From the NCBI RefSeq assembly GCF_001949145.1, contig NW_019091360.1, positions 46,775 to 108,774 of the forward strand: 62,000 nt of DNA. Reading direction: 5' to 3'. Made by a program: the position numbers and the translations under genes. The notes under the pieces are model-generated. The model searched no databases. It was not told the DNA's origin and saw nothing but the letters and a program-made list of their open reading frames with translations. Origin of the DNA: Acanthaster planci (lineage: Eukaryota; Echinodermata; Asteroidea; Valvatida; Acanthasteridae). Position 1 is the first letter of the stretch, and each line of letters starts with the position of its first letter. Shown in pieces: positions 1 through 13,700 of the stretch.

Positions 1-1465
1 CCACTCGCCTCTATCCAAAATAGGCCAGCAATTTGGGTCTTTTTGTGAAAGAAATACCCCAAAGTATTATACTTTGGGGCATAAATGATCTACTGTATAA
101 ACGATTAGTTCCAAATTCGCGATTTATAGAAATGTTTCCGTGATCCCTCCTGATTATGGCATGTCTTATTGTAAAAGCCCCTTGGGATCACAAAATATTA
201 ATGAGCTCTCGCCCAGGAATCCAACAATTTGGTGGAATGCACCCATTTGATCATGAAAAATGAAAATTGAACTTAACTCTGTCTCTAAGGGCACCCCCTA
301 TTTCTACCAGTAATGAGGCGACGGCGCAAGCACAATGCGACGGCACAATACAAAGGCACAACGCGACGCCACAATGTTACGTCACAACAGCACGATGTAA
401 TGCATTATACACAGCACAAAAGTAATGAGAAAAGGGTTAAAACCATAGCGCGATGGGACGATGCCACAGAGCTGTCATAGCGTCGCATCGTGGCATCACG
501 TCGTAGTGTCGGGGCAACGGGACGATGCGACGCAGATTTGCTGGATACAGAACACCATAAAACTGGTCCAAACCCAAAGTGCTTTATAAGTTAAAATTGG
601 TAATAGACATGAACCTACTTTCAGGGTCATAGTCTCCGACACAATTGTATTCCTCAAAACATGAACCGGTAATGTCATGCAGCACCCGAGCGCCCACTGG
701 CAACAGGTTGAAAAATTTAAAAATCTATTTTGAATAGACGTCTATGGCAAAATTGTTGGAATCGCTTGAAACTGGTAGATAAAATTACCTTTATGCCTTT
801 ATTTGCAACCTTTATTTGCAAAAGTTCTGTCGGTAATGAAAATAAACTTTAATTCATTAAAACTTGGAAAGAAATCAAGCCCAACAGCTATGGACTGAAA
901 TTATCCATAGGGGTAAGAGCTGTAGCACTAAGAGCCATATCCTTTGTAATGTAAAGCATATGATGGAGTTACACTGTTTCGGGGCCTCTGGCAAATGTGC
1001 CAACCACATGGCAGGGAAAGCGTGTGAGCATGTTTTGTCATGATCCTGTGGATTTATCACAGTAAACTGAATCAGCCTGGAGTGCAATTGCTGTAGCAAG
1101 GAGGGTAGCGGTCCCAAAGCCCAAATTTGATTCCAGCCCATTGTATATTCTTAAGTGTATGTCGGATCTCACCATGCATGTACTGTGTGTTAAATTTTGA
1201 ACTGCTGACTTAACCACAGCTGTTTGATTCCGGCCTTTTTTTTATCCAACCGAAAGAGTTCCTGAAACAGCTCAGTGTTTGTCCAGTGACAAACACAACA
1301 TTTGTCTCATTTCTTATTATACTGGTTTTGAGTTATAACATCATGCATCATAAGCAAATACATTTCTGCACAGCTCATTGATAATTTTATTGCTAAACAT
1401 GTGAATATTTTTCACATGTAAATTACATTATTATAATGTGTAGTATTATACATTCATAGGCCTAC
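1..1465. other. Downstream intron of CFAP65, no gene seen
   Basis: This stretch follows the donor at 1465 on the minus strand and should be intron. Apart from a CpG-rich short-repeat patch near 310-540, I see no coding pattern here. The two short ORFs in it have no recognisable motif and no splice context. Confidence 0.5.
310..540. repeat. CpG-rich degenerate short tandem repeat
   Basis: Variants of a 10-12 base unit close to GCGACGGCACAA recur between 310 and 400. A partly inverted counterpart (GTCGCATCGTGGCATC-like) follows at 475-540. Local CpG content is far above the AT-rich surroundings. It looks like a decayed minisatellite. Confidence 0.5.
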
Positions 1466-1755
1466 CTGTCAATGAAGAAATTTTGCACTTCATTTGGAAA
1501 GTTGCTCTGAAACTCAGCAATAGTATGTGTTCGTCCGGAGACCCCTAGATGGAGTAAAAATTTGCCCGGTGCTTCTGGTTTATCCCAGATTGGTGTTCCT
1601 GAGTCTGTCTGACTTTGTGCCCTCTCAGCCTCATCCAATTCTCTGCTAGATTTGACATACTTGATTGGTGGTAGGGTCTGGTAATGCTGAAAGTCTGGAT
1701 TATCATTGCAGTTGGAGTTCAGAGTACAACACAGCTTGCTGTTCGTCTTGGTCTG
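1466..1755 (-). CDS. CFAP65: CFAP65 exon i (last one in window)
   Basis: This exon has 290 nt, enters in phase 0 and leaves in phase 2 at a strong donor GTAGGC (1465). The acceptor is most likely the AG at 1756-1757, because an in-frame TAG lies immediately upstream. The AG three bases further in (1753-1754) would also keep the frame. It encodes a poorly conserved leader, then [13 protein letters not shown], a charged stretch, and the conserved block [20 protein letters not shown] followed by FQSNFP and FFID. It is joined to exon h across a 17.7-kb intron. Confidence 0.83.
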
Positions 1756-4700
1756 CTATTGACAGAAGTTGGTAAGAAAATGCACAGCTGTGTTAGACAA
1801 AAACCAACTAACAAATTCACAGCATTTGTCTCTGATCCCATTTGTTTTTGCTGAAATTTGTCATTTCAGTTTGAGGTGACACTGAAATTGACAAATTGTA
1901 TCACTTAATGACAACATTATTTACTAACAGGGAAGGTCAGGTTGAAGTGCACAAGCATTTACAATTTAGTAAGTGCCTTCTTGGGTAATACAAGGTTTGT
2001 GAATACAGGGCATTATGTACGTATACTGGCAAACTGAGTGATACTACACACTCACCGATAGTTTTCCTGTCTATAAAAACATATGTAGTGCTTTCTTATG
2101 GGGAGTTATTCTAGGCAGGTTTGCTATAGACAGTTTTGTGACAAAAGAAGGATCAATTTCGGACAGTTAAGCCAATCAGATGTCTAGTTCTTTGACCAAT
2201 GGATGATCAAATTTTAAGAAGGCTTCAGGCAATGTATGAGACTGTAGGACTGTAGGTAGCATTGTTGGGCTTGGACCAATGGAGCCAGGGTTTCTTTAGC
2301 AGTTTTGAGCTTTTAGGTGGGAAGAAATCCATGCACTCACTTTTGTCCCAGCCTTCAACAGGATAGTAACTCATTTTAAGTGGTGCAAATAAAATGAAAT
2401 ATTTTCCCCACAATGCAATCATCCCAGCTCCCACCATTATCAGTATGGACATTATTCATGCAGAATAAACCAGCTCAGTAATAATGGCTAAACTTTACTC
2501 TGGCCAGCAAATTAACAAGTAGTTTTATACAACGCACATTTGTAGATTAACCACTTGCTGCCAGGAAGCCCAGTTTCGGATATGTTTTCTTTATACGTAC
2601 TATTGGGGTGCCCAAAATCAGACAAAGGGAACAAAAGACCGTGCTTGGAACAAAAGACCAGGCTGCTGGGAATTGCCAACCCTTTTTCAGTTGTCAATAG
2701 CGGAGGTAATCCACCATCGTTGTTGAATTCAATGCAAGTGGATTACAACCAGGGACAAAAGTGCTCCACTGCTGCAGCGATGACCCATACAATACCGCTG
2801 CAAGCTAATCTGGCTGCATTAGAAAAGATGCCAGCAGAGCACTGGGCCAGTTTCGGGAACAAAGGAAAATTATGCAACAACGCACAATATGGGCTCACTT
2901 TACAAGGCGGCAGGCCTGGCTGAAAAACTTGAGCGTCAATAGATGATGTCTGTCAGATTCATATGCAGCAAGGTATGAGACGGAGAGAACCCCCCCTGCT
3001 TTGTGTTGGTCATTGTCTCGCAGGAATCTGGGGAATTCCTTTCAGACATCTTGGAGGGCTGTGTTAAGTAACAATAGTCTGGAATGTGTATAGGGATTGG
3101 ACATGTTAGGGGGGTACCCCTCGGTCTCATTTCTTGCTGGGTATAGTCAGATTAGAGTAGCCACCACATTTTGAAAAAGAACAAAGGAAAATCACCCAGC
3201 CCAGCAGAATAAACATGGATAAATGGGCCCGGCGCGAAGTGGTTAAGGCAGGGTTATGAAGCAGAAGTCACTTTTCCTTTTGGTACAGGCAACAACTTTT
3301 CCCCTCAGTAGTGCAACAGGGAAGAAGAAACTTTTTTTCCTTCTGTATGTTCAAATACTGGATAAGAATGGTGCCTGCAGAAAGTGTAATGTGTATCCGA
3401 TGACAAATGTTCTAAAATTTATATGATGTATTGTGGCATTGTCTCCATTTAACAATTAATTTCTTGGAAAGGATAACTGGCTTATTATAATATCCAGCAA
3501 TATTATGCCTAATAATGTTACAATTATGATAATCACGTGTTCATGTGTTTGATGACACTGAACTTCCTTCTGTGCTGCCCCCCTTGCATTGAGCTGTGGT
3601 GCTCCTTGAGCTTTTGGTGCCCACACTATGCTAGGTCTTGTTTGATATATAATTGTGACACACAGTTGTGTGATCCTCAAGCAAAATGACCCTGAAAAAG
3701 TATAAATTCTGTATCTAATAAACTTTGGCTAAGGCGTGGAGTCACACAGAACTGGTGTATTTTTTTTTGTTACTTGTCTGCTTATAAAGTTGTGCTGAAT
3801 AACACTGTCATCACTTAATGGATCACTCTGAAAATGTAAAAACTGTAGAACTGTGTACCTGAGACCTGTCTGTGGATTTGAAGTAAAAAAGGTTTTCAAG
3901 ATAATCACGAGAGAAGGTCTGTTATTTCAAAGCAGCAAAAAATACTAATTGCAGCAACTTAAGCTGTAAAACCCCTCAAATGATTCTTTGAGAGGTAAAC
4001 ACTGAACCTGGTAATTAGGATGAACACAGTGGTTAATTAGCTCAAATCAATTAGTAAAGGCTCATGTTCATTCGTGAACATACGAAATCCATGTGTTCCT
4101 TACACTGACCCCCCCCTTTTGTTCAATGTACATTTCCATAGGGAAGGGGCACACATTTTCACCAGCACAGCTGTAAATGTGAAACAAATATGCATTTTTT
4201 GGGTAAAAACAAAAATCTTAACTGACCTACTTTTCAGCCCTTCCAGGCAAGAAGTACTGTACATGTACAAAGGGCAGTCAGATTTTTTTCACGAAAGTGC
4301 AAACATTCATGTAATTTTGACATCATTGATGTTTTGCTAGTGGAGGCATGTCAAAATGGTCATGTACAAAATTTTCAAACAAAAAAAGTGTACACAATTT
4401 AAAATAAAAACAACTGTAATTGTTTACATTTCTGCTGCTTTTTAAAAATGGTTACAATGTACATGTATGTTATAGAACATGAAATGCACACTGCTTGTTC
4501 ATCATAACAATTTGACAGTTGGGCTGGAGGTGTGGTGCCCTGACAGGTAAATTTTCGGTGAAACTGCAGTTTTGTAATTGTGTCTATATACAAGCCCTGC
4601 AATTCCATCTGGGATAGTATCTTTTGTATGTGCTCACAAAGTACAGAAACCTTTTGTGCAGGCATGCAGATCCGGAGTCGGACAGTGTCTATCTCTAACC

Positions 4701-7700
4701 TAAGGTGTGAAAGGGATTGAGTGGGCCCTGTTTTTTCCTCTGCTAATGGAATCCCTGGTCTTGGTACATGTATATGTACCTCCATGAATGTGACAAGCAG
4801 ACACGCACATGTCTCATAAGCAACAACAAATCATCCATATAATGTGTATGGGATTTTGCCACCTGAGCCCGAAACTCCAAAATGTACTAACTCAAACAAA
4901 AACCCCAAAATAGAACATCCTATGAGCAAGCACTTACTGAAGTAAAAGTTACCCTCAAACTTGAGACCTAGTAATTCATAATTTACTGGACTAACTCACA
5001 AAAGGCGAAAGGCCGACTTAAATCTTACTTTGCTAACTAAGCACCAGGTCCCATCTTCATTACTAACTTAACTGCCATACTGAACGGCACATACTGCACA
5101 ATGCATTTGTCTTTGTCACTGAAATCCTTCTGGATATTAGAATGATTCTGGGTCAGCCACTGCTGTAAAACATCGGCATTAACTGGTAATGGTGGGTCAA
5201 AAATTAAAAACACCAGACAAGCCTGCCAACCCGGCAGCAGCAGAAGTTGAGGCTGACTGAGAATGAATGCTGGGCCATGCAATGGCAGGGGAATGCCCAG
5301 TGGGCTTACCCCTAGTGTTGGTACCCAGTCCTCTGCACTTGGCCCAACCAATTTACAGCTATGCACACTATGGCAAAGAGGTAACCTTCAGGCCTTTTAA
5401 ACCTAAAGTAAACCTCTTAACCCCGGATGCAAGCCTGTGCCCTGACCAATGGCATGTTTGATATATTCTACACTACCTGCGGACGGTAACCCCTGAGACC
5501 CCATGGAGGCTGCAGCTACCATTCATTCCTTTGTATCTGTTCATCCAACAGCGCATTTAGCACCAATTACAGGACAAAGTTACAATTAAGAAGACAATGA
5601 AGAACTGTTCAGTTTTAGAGGTGGGAGGATGATGATGGAGTCTGCAAAGGGCTGAAAACCCAATCAACATGCTGACCTATTTGGGATTCAAACCTAGGTT
5701 GCAGAGGTGGAAGGCGAGGAAAAAGGAAACTAACTTACCAGGGTGTACATTTGAACAATCCGTATTTCACTGTCCGAAGGACAACCGGAAGTTATGGCCA
5801 TCAATTCAGTGGCCTGATATCTAGGAGTATCTCTTGGAAACAACCAGCGTTTATACAAAAGAGGCCATATGGGCCTACAAGTCACTTGAAGCTTATAATC
5901 ATTTCATTTGTGGTAATGTACTACCATTGTAAGTTATGAAAACAGAGAGTGGTGTGTGCTTTGTGCGGGGAAAAGTTCTTCTGAGTCAAAGACAAGGCGA
6001 CTGTGCTACTCTGTATTATGCTTGGATTTGTGGCAAAGTAGGACAAAATATTTCTTCAGCAGTAAAAGCAAATCGCAGTTGTATATCTGGGTAGGTAATT
6101 TCATTTTCTTGAAGTAGCATTCATGTATTTGTCTCGTGACTTGGTACAAATTAATGCTGACTATGTGCACCAAGTGGTTGTTGATGTTGTCAATGTCACA
6201 TGAACAAATTTTGTTTTTGGTGTTTATCTTTTTGTCTTGTAGGTAATGTGCCGTCTGGACTATTTTATTCACAAGCATGTTGACAGTTGTTGCGACCTTG
6301 TGAGACTACTCATGCTTCTTGGCCTACATGGGCAATCACATGACCCAGACATGCCAGAGCTAGATTCAACATTGAAATTGTTTATTGATTGTCAGGTTGG
6401 GATGTGCATGTAGTCATGTGGCAGCCCTCCTTTTCAAACTGGGGGCCAGTGTAAGATGTGGGATAAAGGAAGTTGCATCCATGAGTGAAGAAAAGTAAGT
6501 GGAATCTGGTCTCCAAATCAAAGGGGTGAATGGTCTTCAGATCAGATTCCAATCGAATGGATGGAAATGTTATTTTTATGGCAAAACAATATTGCTAAGC
6601 TGACAAGGAAACATGCCCAGAATATGCCCTTTGCCATGATCAGCAACTTTAACTCAGGTGTTTGTCATTCTGTCTCAGTTTTCTTCCTTTGTAACTTTTA
6701 TTTGTAACACCCACTGCATTTTCACCGAGAATTTTCAAAAGAATAAAAAAGCTTCCTTTACTAGAACTTAAACCCTAAAACCCCTGCGCACTGTGCAGAT
6801 GTCTAATATACGGGTGCACTGCAGATGTGTACATGTGAGTAGGACTTATATAGTATTATAAATATTTCCCAGGAAGGGCAACCAAAAACAAGGACATCTC
6901 CCAAATTTAAATTATCTGAAGAAACAAGCTGTGTTTTTGTTTTTAGCACCAAAATTTAGCTTTGAAAATAATTCATCAGAAAATGGTCACTTACTTTTGG
7001 AAGGTCAATGCTTATTGATATTTATTTGGCCACTAATGTAAACCTGTTTTGCTTGTAATTGAAGATTCAGCTTGCAAGTTTGGCAGAAGTTGGCTTCACA
7101 CATCATCAGTGAGGAAAGAAGGGGATGAAGAAAAACCTGTTGTATGTTCCAGCCAAGAAGGTTGAGATGACTCCCACAATGAAGTAATCTTAGAGTGGCA
7201 CCATGGATGGCAAGTTCCCTAATAAGGAAACCTTTATCGGTCAAACTATCATCTCCATACTCAACAGAATTTTAAAAACCAGAGCGAACTTTTATATCTT
7301 TGTCAGAAATTCTTCCACCACATCCTTTTGAAATGAAACTGATGGCTCCAGCTGGTATTATAGAAACAAGGTACTATTATGTTTATAAGTAGACCATGGT
7401 TTGTTGTATGCTGTCCTCTGCTACCACTTCTACTGGTCTACCAAGAGAGGAAGGAACACACATGATGCCCCTCCTTGACAGTTGCAGATTGACAGCTCGA
7501 AAGTATTTTTCTTTGGCATGCCCACTATCCTTTCTGGTTTTCTTCATCCCCTTTCTTTCCAAAGATGGATGGAATGTAGTCCGAGTCATCTTTCCACTTA
7601 AATTAAAAATTAACATGCCAAAAAAGAAACCATGTTTGAATCAATTTTATAAATATAAATATTCTATATTTAAAGCATTTTTCCTAAATTACAGTAAATG

Positions 7701-10700
7701 GCATCTTCCTTTTTAGGCCCTCAATTTTACCCCTCTTTTGAAATCAAAATGACCAATAAGCCTATGGAACTTTGTATAAACCTGTTCACAGAAGTCGCAG
7801 CACATTATGGACATTTTGTTGTGTATGTTGAGGCACAGAGCTAGGAACACAGCCCTTAATTATTGTTGAAGTTTTGGAGGTAGCCTGATTTCATATGTAT
7901 TTTAGGCCAAAATTTGTCCATTCTGTAGTGGTGCCTAATTTCTGGGCAGCTACTATTTATTTGAAATTTAACCTTAACAATACACAATAGGCCTACCTTG
8001 CTCAGATTTTGACGTCTTACTAGCTTAACACCCCCTCAAAAAAAAAAAAGGGCAAGATTTTAGAATCATATGACTTTGGAACTATAAACATGAAAAACGT
8101 TTTTGGCCTAACCCGAAATGAAGTGTGCACTGCAAATTCTGATACTGCTGGGCTTGGGTTCCAATTGCTTCTTCCAATTTTTTGAAACCACAATTCTTGT
8201 CACAACACATCTACTGGATAAAATCTGACTTATGGATGCGGTGTCACTTTGCAGAACATCCCTCAAGTTGCAGGAGGTAGAGGGAGACTTCCAGCATGCA
8301 GTTTTGCAGATGTCTGAAATGGAAACAGCTCAAGAGGAAGACCAAGATACAAATACTGCTATTTTATCATGAACCCCGAGGCAGTGTTGACTATGCTCAT
8401 CAGAACTTAATGGCCAGCCTGGATTAGCAAATCTAATGGCGAAGCAGGCAAAAATGACTGACGCCGCTGGACGGTATGATCTCATGATAATGAGGAGTGT
8501 CAGGTTTATCGTCCCTTTCATGCTACTGTTTTAGTCAGGTACCTTCTTAGGACTTGAAGAAGGCACCAAAGTTTATCAGCATTGTCTCCAGTATGTAAAG
8601 AGATGGAGATTCCCAAGATTTCAGAAGGATCAGGTGAGGAAGCGTGATCCTTCATCAGGGAACCAATCGTAGGAATGAGGAGAACACCACACGGCTCCCA
8701 ATGTAGAGGGCCTTTGACAATGGGGAAAGCCTGTTGTTTGCTGTCTCCTCTGGAGGTAACCATTGTCAGGAGAAAGGTCAACCTGATGCTGATGTGCATA
8801 AGGCAGGCATCATTTTGGTTTCAAGGGAAGGACCGGAAAGCATCTAAAGAACCTAGCTTAGGTCTTATGGCCAGGTCAATTTCCCGACAAAGGGACACTG
8901 GATGAACGTATCATGCAAAGGTGATGGAATGTCATGCTGTTAAAGGCGGTTGAACTGACTTGGAAACCAACATGTATGGCAGCTAGGGCTGACCTGCAGA
9001 TTAGAGTTGCAGATACTTGTAGCTCTGAATAAAAGAAGTGCATAAGAAAGTCTGTGACAACACTCATAGGAGCATTAGCTGGAGCCAAACTCCGATTGTT
9101 GAAGCACATGACAAAATGCTAAAAACTGCTGTCACAAATTCATAAGGTGGGCAGATGATATCCCATGCGACTATGCCTGTAGCATTTCTAGACAGTCCCG
9201 GTGAACAGAAAGACTGTTTGAAGCTCAGCATTTACTCAGAGAAGCAAAGAGATCAATGTAAGGAAGCTCTTTCATCCCAAGGAGAGTGCATCTGCCACTA
9301 GGTTATCCGACCCTGCCATGTGGATCGTTTGCAGGTCAACTGCGTGACTCCCTGTCTTTTCCGTTGATGTGGCTTTGGTTGGCAGTGTGAAAGAAGAATC
9401 AAGAAAGCCACAAGACTTAATCAAGAATGGAGATGACATTATTCAGAGCCCCTAGCATGACTGTAGTGAGGTCTGGACGGAAAGGAGATTTATCCACATT
9501 GCAGGAATTTACCTCAATAAATAAGGAAAGAAATGAAATAGGTCAGAGACCAAGTTAAAGACTTCATGTAACCTCGATAAAGTTGGTGTCAGTCTTTATC
9601 GAGTAAGGCTTACAGAAGTAAGTGGTCTTTAGTGGCAATGTATAAAACCAGAATATGCGAGGAGGGTGTTGAAGACATTTATGTCAAATTGAAGGTAAGC
9701 CGTGTCCTGTATCCAGTGTGATCCCCGCCGCCCTAACTTCGACAGAAGACTTTGACCATTTTCACGTATGCATGAAAAATAAATGGCCGGAGTAGAGGAG
9801 TCAGGCCGCATGACATTTGTGACATGAATAACTCAAGGAGCGTCCACAGGAGCTCACTCTGAGAAGAAAACTCATTGTAGTACAGTAAAATCTCGATAAG
9901 TCAAAGCCTGTTAAGTCGAAACTCCCTTGACGTCTTTCTGTATTCCCGACAAAAGAATAGGCCTTTATGTACAATAAACTATCTGTAACAAAATGGGCTT
10001 TCAGAGCTACGGCTAGGTCTTTTGTCTGCCCGTCTCCATGCATTTCCAACGGAGTGAATACCAAGACCTAGCTCTAGACAAGAGATTTGGATGCGGCCTA
10101 AATCAGGCACGAATGATGCACCCTCAAGTGCTTTGTACATGTATCAAATGACCCAGCACGGAAACCCCGACTGACCGGCCAGCGTGCTGCGTTATGCAAT
10201 AACAGCCCAATCAAGCAAAGCAAATGAATGAATTTTCAAGACGTAGACACAGGTACTGGTACATAACTTCATTGGTTTATTGTTTATTAATGTACCACAT
10301 GAAAACATGTTTAATGATGATGTTTGAGGAAATCTTGCACAGTGAGGATAGCCTAAAATCCACTTCATGTTTGACTCAGCTTGCAGGCCAACTGCGGTAA
10401 GCCAGTAAGGTTGCATGTGCACTGAAGCATGTAGCTTTCCATAACTCGAACGTCGGATAACGTGAACTCTTCGTCCATTCCCCTGAGCTTTGACTTATTG
10501 AGATTTTACTGTATACATTAAACCTGACTGTAGGAAATTGCTAATAATTTCTGCTTACAGAAAATCTCCACAGACAACAAACACTTTGATGTCCGAAATT
10601 GTGCTAAGAATTAACAACTGAAAGCATGTATTTCAGAAACAGACAGGGTCTGACAGAATATCCCTCTTCATTTCAATCACTGAAAGGGAGGAGTGTTAGG

Positions 10701-13700
10701 GGAAGAGAAGGCCTGGGACACCATCATACTGAAATGGTTGGCTCACAGCAGGCCTACTTCTGATGGACCTCACGGCAGTCACAGTGAACAGATTTTGTAC
10801 ACACTTTGAAGTCCGCACTTGGACAAGCGTGCGGTATAGCGAGGCCACACGACAGAGTCTGTGGTCACATGAAGTCATGTAAATGGGGGCCACAGAATGG
10901 TTGTTCTGCAAATCACAGCGTTGTACTGGTGAGCCGTAGTAGAAATAGATTCACAAAACTTTTTCCAGAGGGCCCCTTTGGGGAAACTCCAGATGAGGTG
11001 CTAAGGGGCATGTGAAAACCCAAACGGCTTGAAGATTGTTCGGTTCAGATGCCCAGGGATGCAGACTGGAGAGACACAGTGGTAGGTCTATAACATGATG
11101 GTGAATTCACCGGGGTTGAGCTAAAAAAGATAGGAAGACTGCCTGGGAAATGCTATTTGCTCATTCTTGTCTGGGTGCCCGGTGACGGTGACGAATGCAG
11201 GTAGGTTTAGGCCCATAATAGTCATTAGAAGTCACCAGGTAAGGCGTGGACTCACTTCCAGGTGGCCTCATTATGCCTACCAATGGCACCAAGAGTCATC
11301 CCAGAAGGCTGTGATAGAGACTTAGGATTGGGTCCACATACAGATGGCGTATTCACCAAGGCAGCGATCCGGGAAGTTGGTCCGGAAAGTGCTATTGTCT
11401 CGATTACGTGTGGATGCCCACACCATAGATATGTAGGAAGCTAGGTGGCATCTGCATGTAACCGCCACTTGGATAAGTGGGGCTGTGGCTCATGTTCATC
11501 TGAGAAGGGAGGCCGATGGATTATGGCAATACATGTATAATCAAAGACAGATAAGATGAGAAGTTATGATGCAATGTCATGTTTATGACTGGGAAATTTT
11601 GTTTGTTTTTGTAAAGTTCCACGGACCTTGTTATAACAGTGTTCTACCATTGTTGCCTCAGAGACAATCTTCCGGAAGGAGCTAGATAAAGGGAAGGCAA
11701 CAAGGAGGCGCACAGTGTACATTGCCTTGCATCATATATAATGGGTCTGCTCTGGATTACAAGAAGGGAGCGGTCTGGGAGCCCTGTAATAAGAGTATCT
11801 GAAGACGTGGGGCGGTGGGTTAACTGGTACGGGTGTGGTCGGTGTCTTCCTCTGGAAGGGAACCTGACGGAGGACCGAGAATCTGGAATATGTCATAGGG
11901 GTGAGGACGCCATTGAAATCGATGTCATCTTCTAACAAAAACACAGTCACCTGCTTGGACTGAAGTAAGGCCGTGCTAATAAGAGCAAAGGGTGCCCCGT
12001 AGATTGGTGGGTGGTTAGGCTGGAGATGACTCGGATGCGTGCCAAGTTCTGGCTAGAGACAAGAATATCTCCACACATGAATGATCAAGCGGGAGTTTGG
12101 GAAAAATTTACTTGGAAGATTCCAGTCATGCTGTGTCATTTAAACATGCCATGACTGATGTCCTCCTCTGGTGAAATGGCTGATGGCAGGCCGAACACTT
12201 GAATCATGTCTTGCTGAAAAAGATGGAGGTGGTACACAGACGAAGTGAGGGCACTGATAGACTCAATTTTGACCGCCTCGGAAGACAATACTGGTTGCCT
12301 GGTTGGGGACAGGGCAATGCCTTGTTCCAAGCCATGTTCGGGAAAATGCCCGGTGGGTGCAATTTTGGTGTCGAACCCTGCCCAGTGTCATCATGGCTCC
12401 CAGCTGAAGGGGCTAGTCTGCCAGGAATGGGTCCAAGGCGGTGGAGGCCGATGTCAGTCTAGGTGGCGAGCGATGGTGGTCAGAACTTTATTAATGGACT
12501 GGAAAGCTGACTTCCACGCTGCAGAGGTATGTTCGTGGTGGTCAAGGCGGTGCTTTGTTGAGGGTTTCAAGGAATTTGATGAAGAAGGGGAGGGTTTGCA
12601 CTTCCCAGTGGCAGGGGACCCAGCGGCAGAGGTACCAGACCGGGCCGTGGGAGGCGGAACGCCCAGGGCACATTCCCGGTTGAGGTCAGCAGGAACTGCA
12701 TAATTCCAGGCAGAGGAATTGGGAGAAATGAGGTCCGATGACCTGATGATGCCCAATTCAAAGCCAGAGCCGCTGATGGGCTAAGGCGGCTTGAAGTCCC
12801 GGTGGTGTTAAAACCCAGTAGGCTCCCTGGGACCCAAAGAGGAATTTGCAGCTGCGGGGGTGTCGTGGCTCAGTGGTGCACCATGCTGGGGTCCCCTGGC
12901 ACTTGCGGGGAGCCCAGTCCGGTGACTTTGGTATCTGGGTGAGAGGGAGTATGCGCAAAGGTCTGCAGGAGAAATGGTCTTGGCCATTGTCGACCGGCGG
13001 GTGGTAGTCTTTGGCACACTGGGGGAATGCTGGCTGGAACACAGCATGGATTCCTCTGGGCCATGTCGGGCAAAGGGTGTGGTGTACTTCACAATGATGG
13101 TAGGACAGGCCTAGGAGACATCTGGGGTACTCGCTCTGGAGTCCCGGCTAGCTTGCCAGCCCAGCAATTGACTAAGGAGACAGAGTCCCTGATCGGGTTT
13201 TCCACAGTCGACCACAGAGCTTCCCTATCAGCTCTGTGGGGCCGAACAAACTAGGAGCCTGGCCAGATCCTGGCTGGAACCCCTGGATGAGGGCATGGCC
13301 TTTTCCTTCAATGACAGATTCTGACGAGCTGGAACGAACCTCGTTTTACTGATGGTAAACAACGTGCAGGGCGCATAATAAAAAAGAAGAAGAAAAGAAC
13401 ACAAAATATACACCACAGAAACACTTTTACCATGCGTAGTGTGAATATTAAGGTAAAACTTTATTAGAGAAGGATGGATGATCAAATCGACACTTCCAAC
13501 TTGTTTGTAGATCAGGCATGACTTCTGGGAGTGGGTGGGGTGTGGTTGACACTGATTCAGGCAGGGCTGCGAGGCAGAGGGGTGTGCAGACAGAGGGCAT
13601 GAGGCTGCAGCTCACATGGCACTGGCATTATCTGACGCATGTACTTCTTTGATGAGTAAGACCTGGGCCTGACACAATTCTGTTTTTTCTTAACGCTCCT

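Larger units (their letters stand above)
8240..13250 (-). mobile_element. DIRS-like retroelement 1, heavily decayed
   Basis: This minus-strand element has gag-like sequence at the right and a tyrosine recombinase at the left. The gag region (about 13250-12130) includes [17 protein letters not shown], matching [10 protein letters not shown] in element 2. The RNase H end is recognisable near 9350-9290 as [15 protein letters not shown]. The recombinase covers 9110-8240 in several broken frames. The reverse transcriptase between 11000 and 12000 is not cleanly readable. A pogo-like MITE (9883-10511) is inserted in it. No terminal repeats were established, so the outer limits are approximate. Confidence 0.65.

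Noticed and set aside
2555-2923. 122-codon plus-strand ORF
   Set aside because: It lies wholly in the piggyBac-like MITE, has no domain pattern, and the frame is not kept in the second copy at 27887-28474.
5037-5366. CFAP65 exon candidate
   Set aside because: The [15 protein letters not shown] stretch is not needed because exons h and i join in phase; it fits a retroelement leader slightly better.
12199-12703. Overlapping plus-strand ORFs up to 152 codons
   Set aside because: GC-rich antisense shadow of the DIRS gag-like region; no recognisable protein features.
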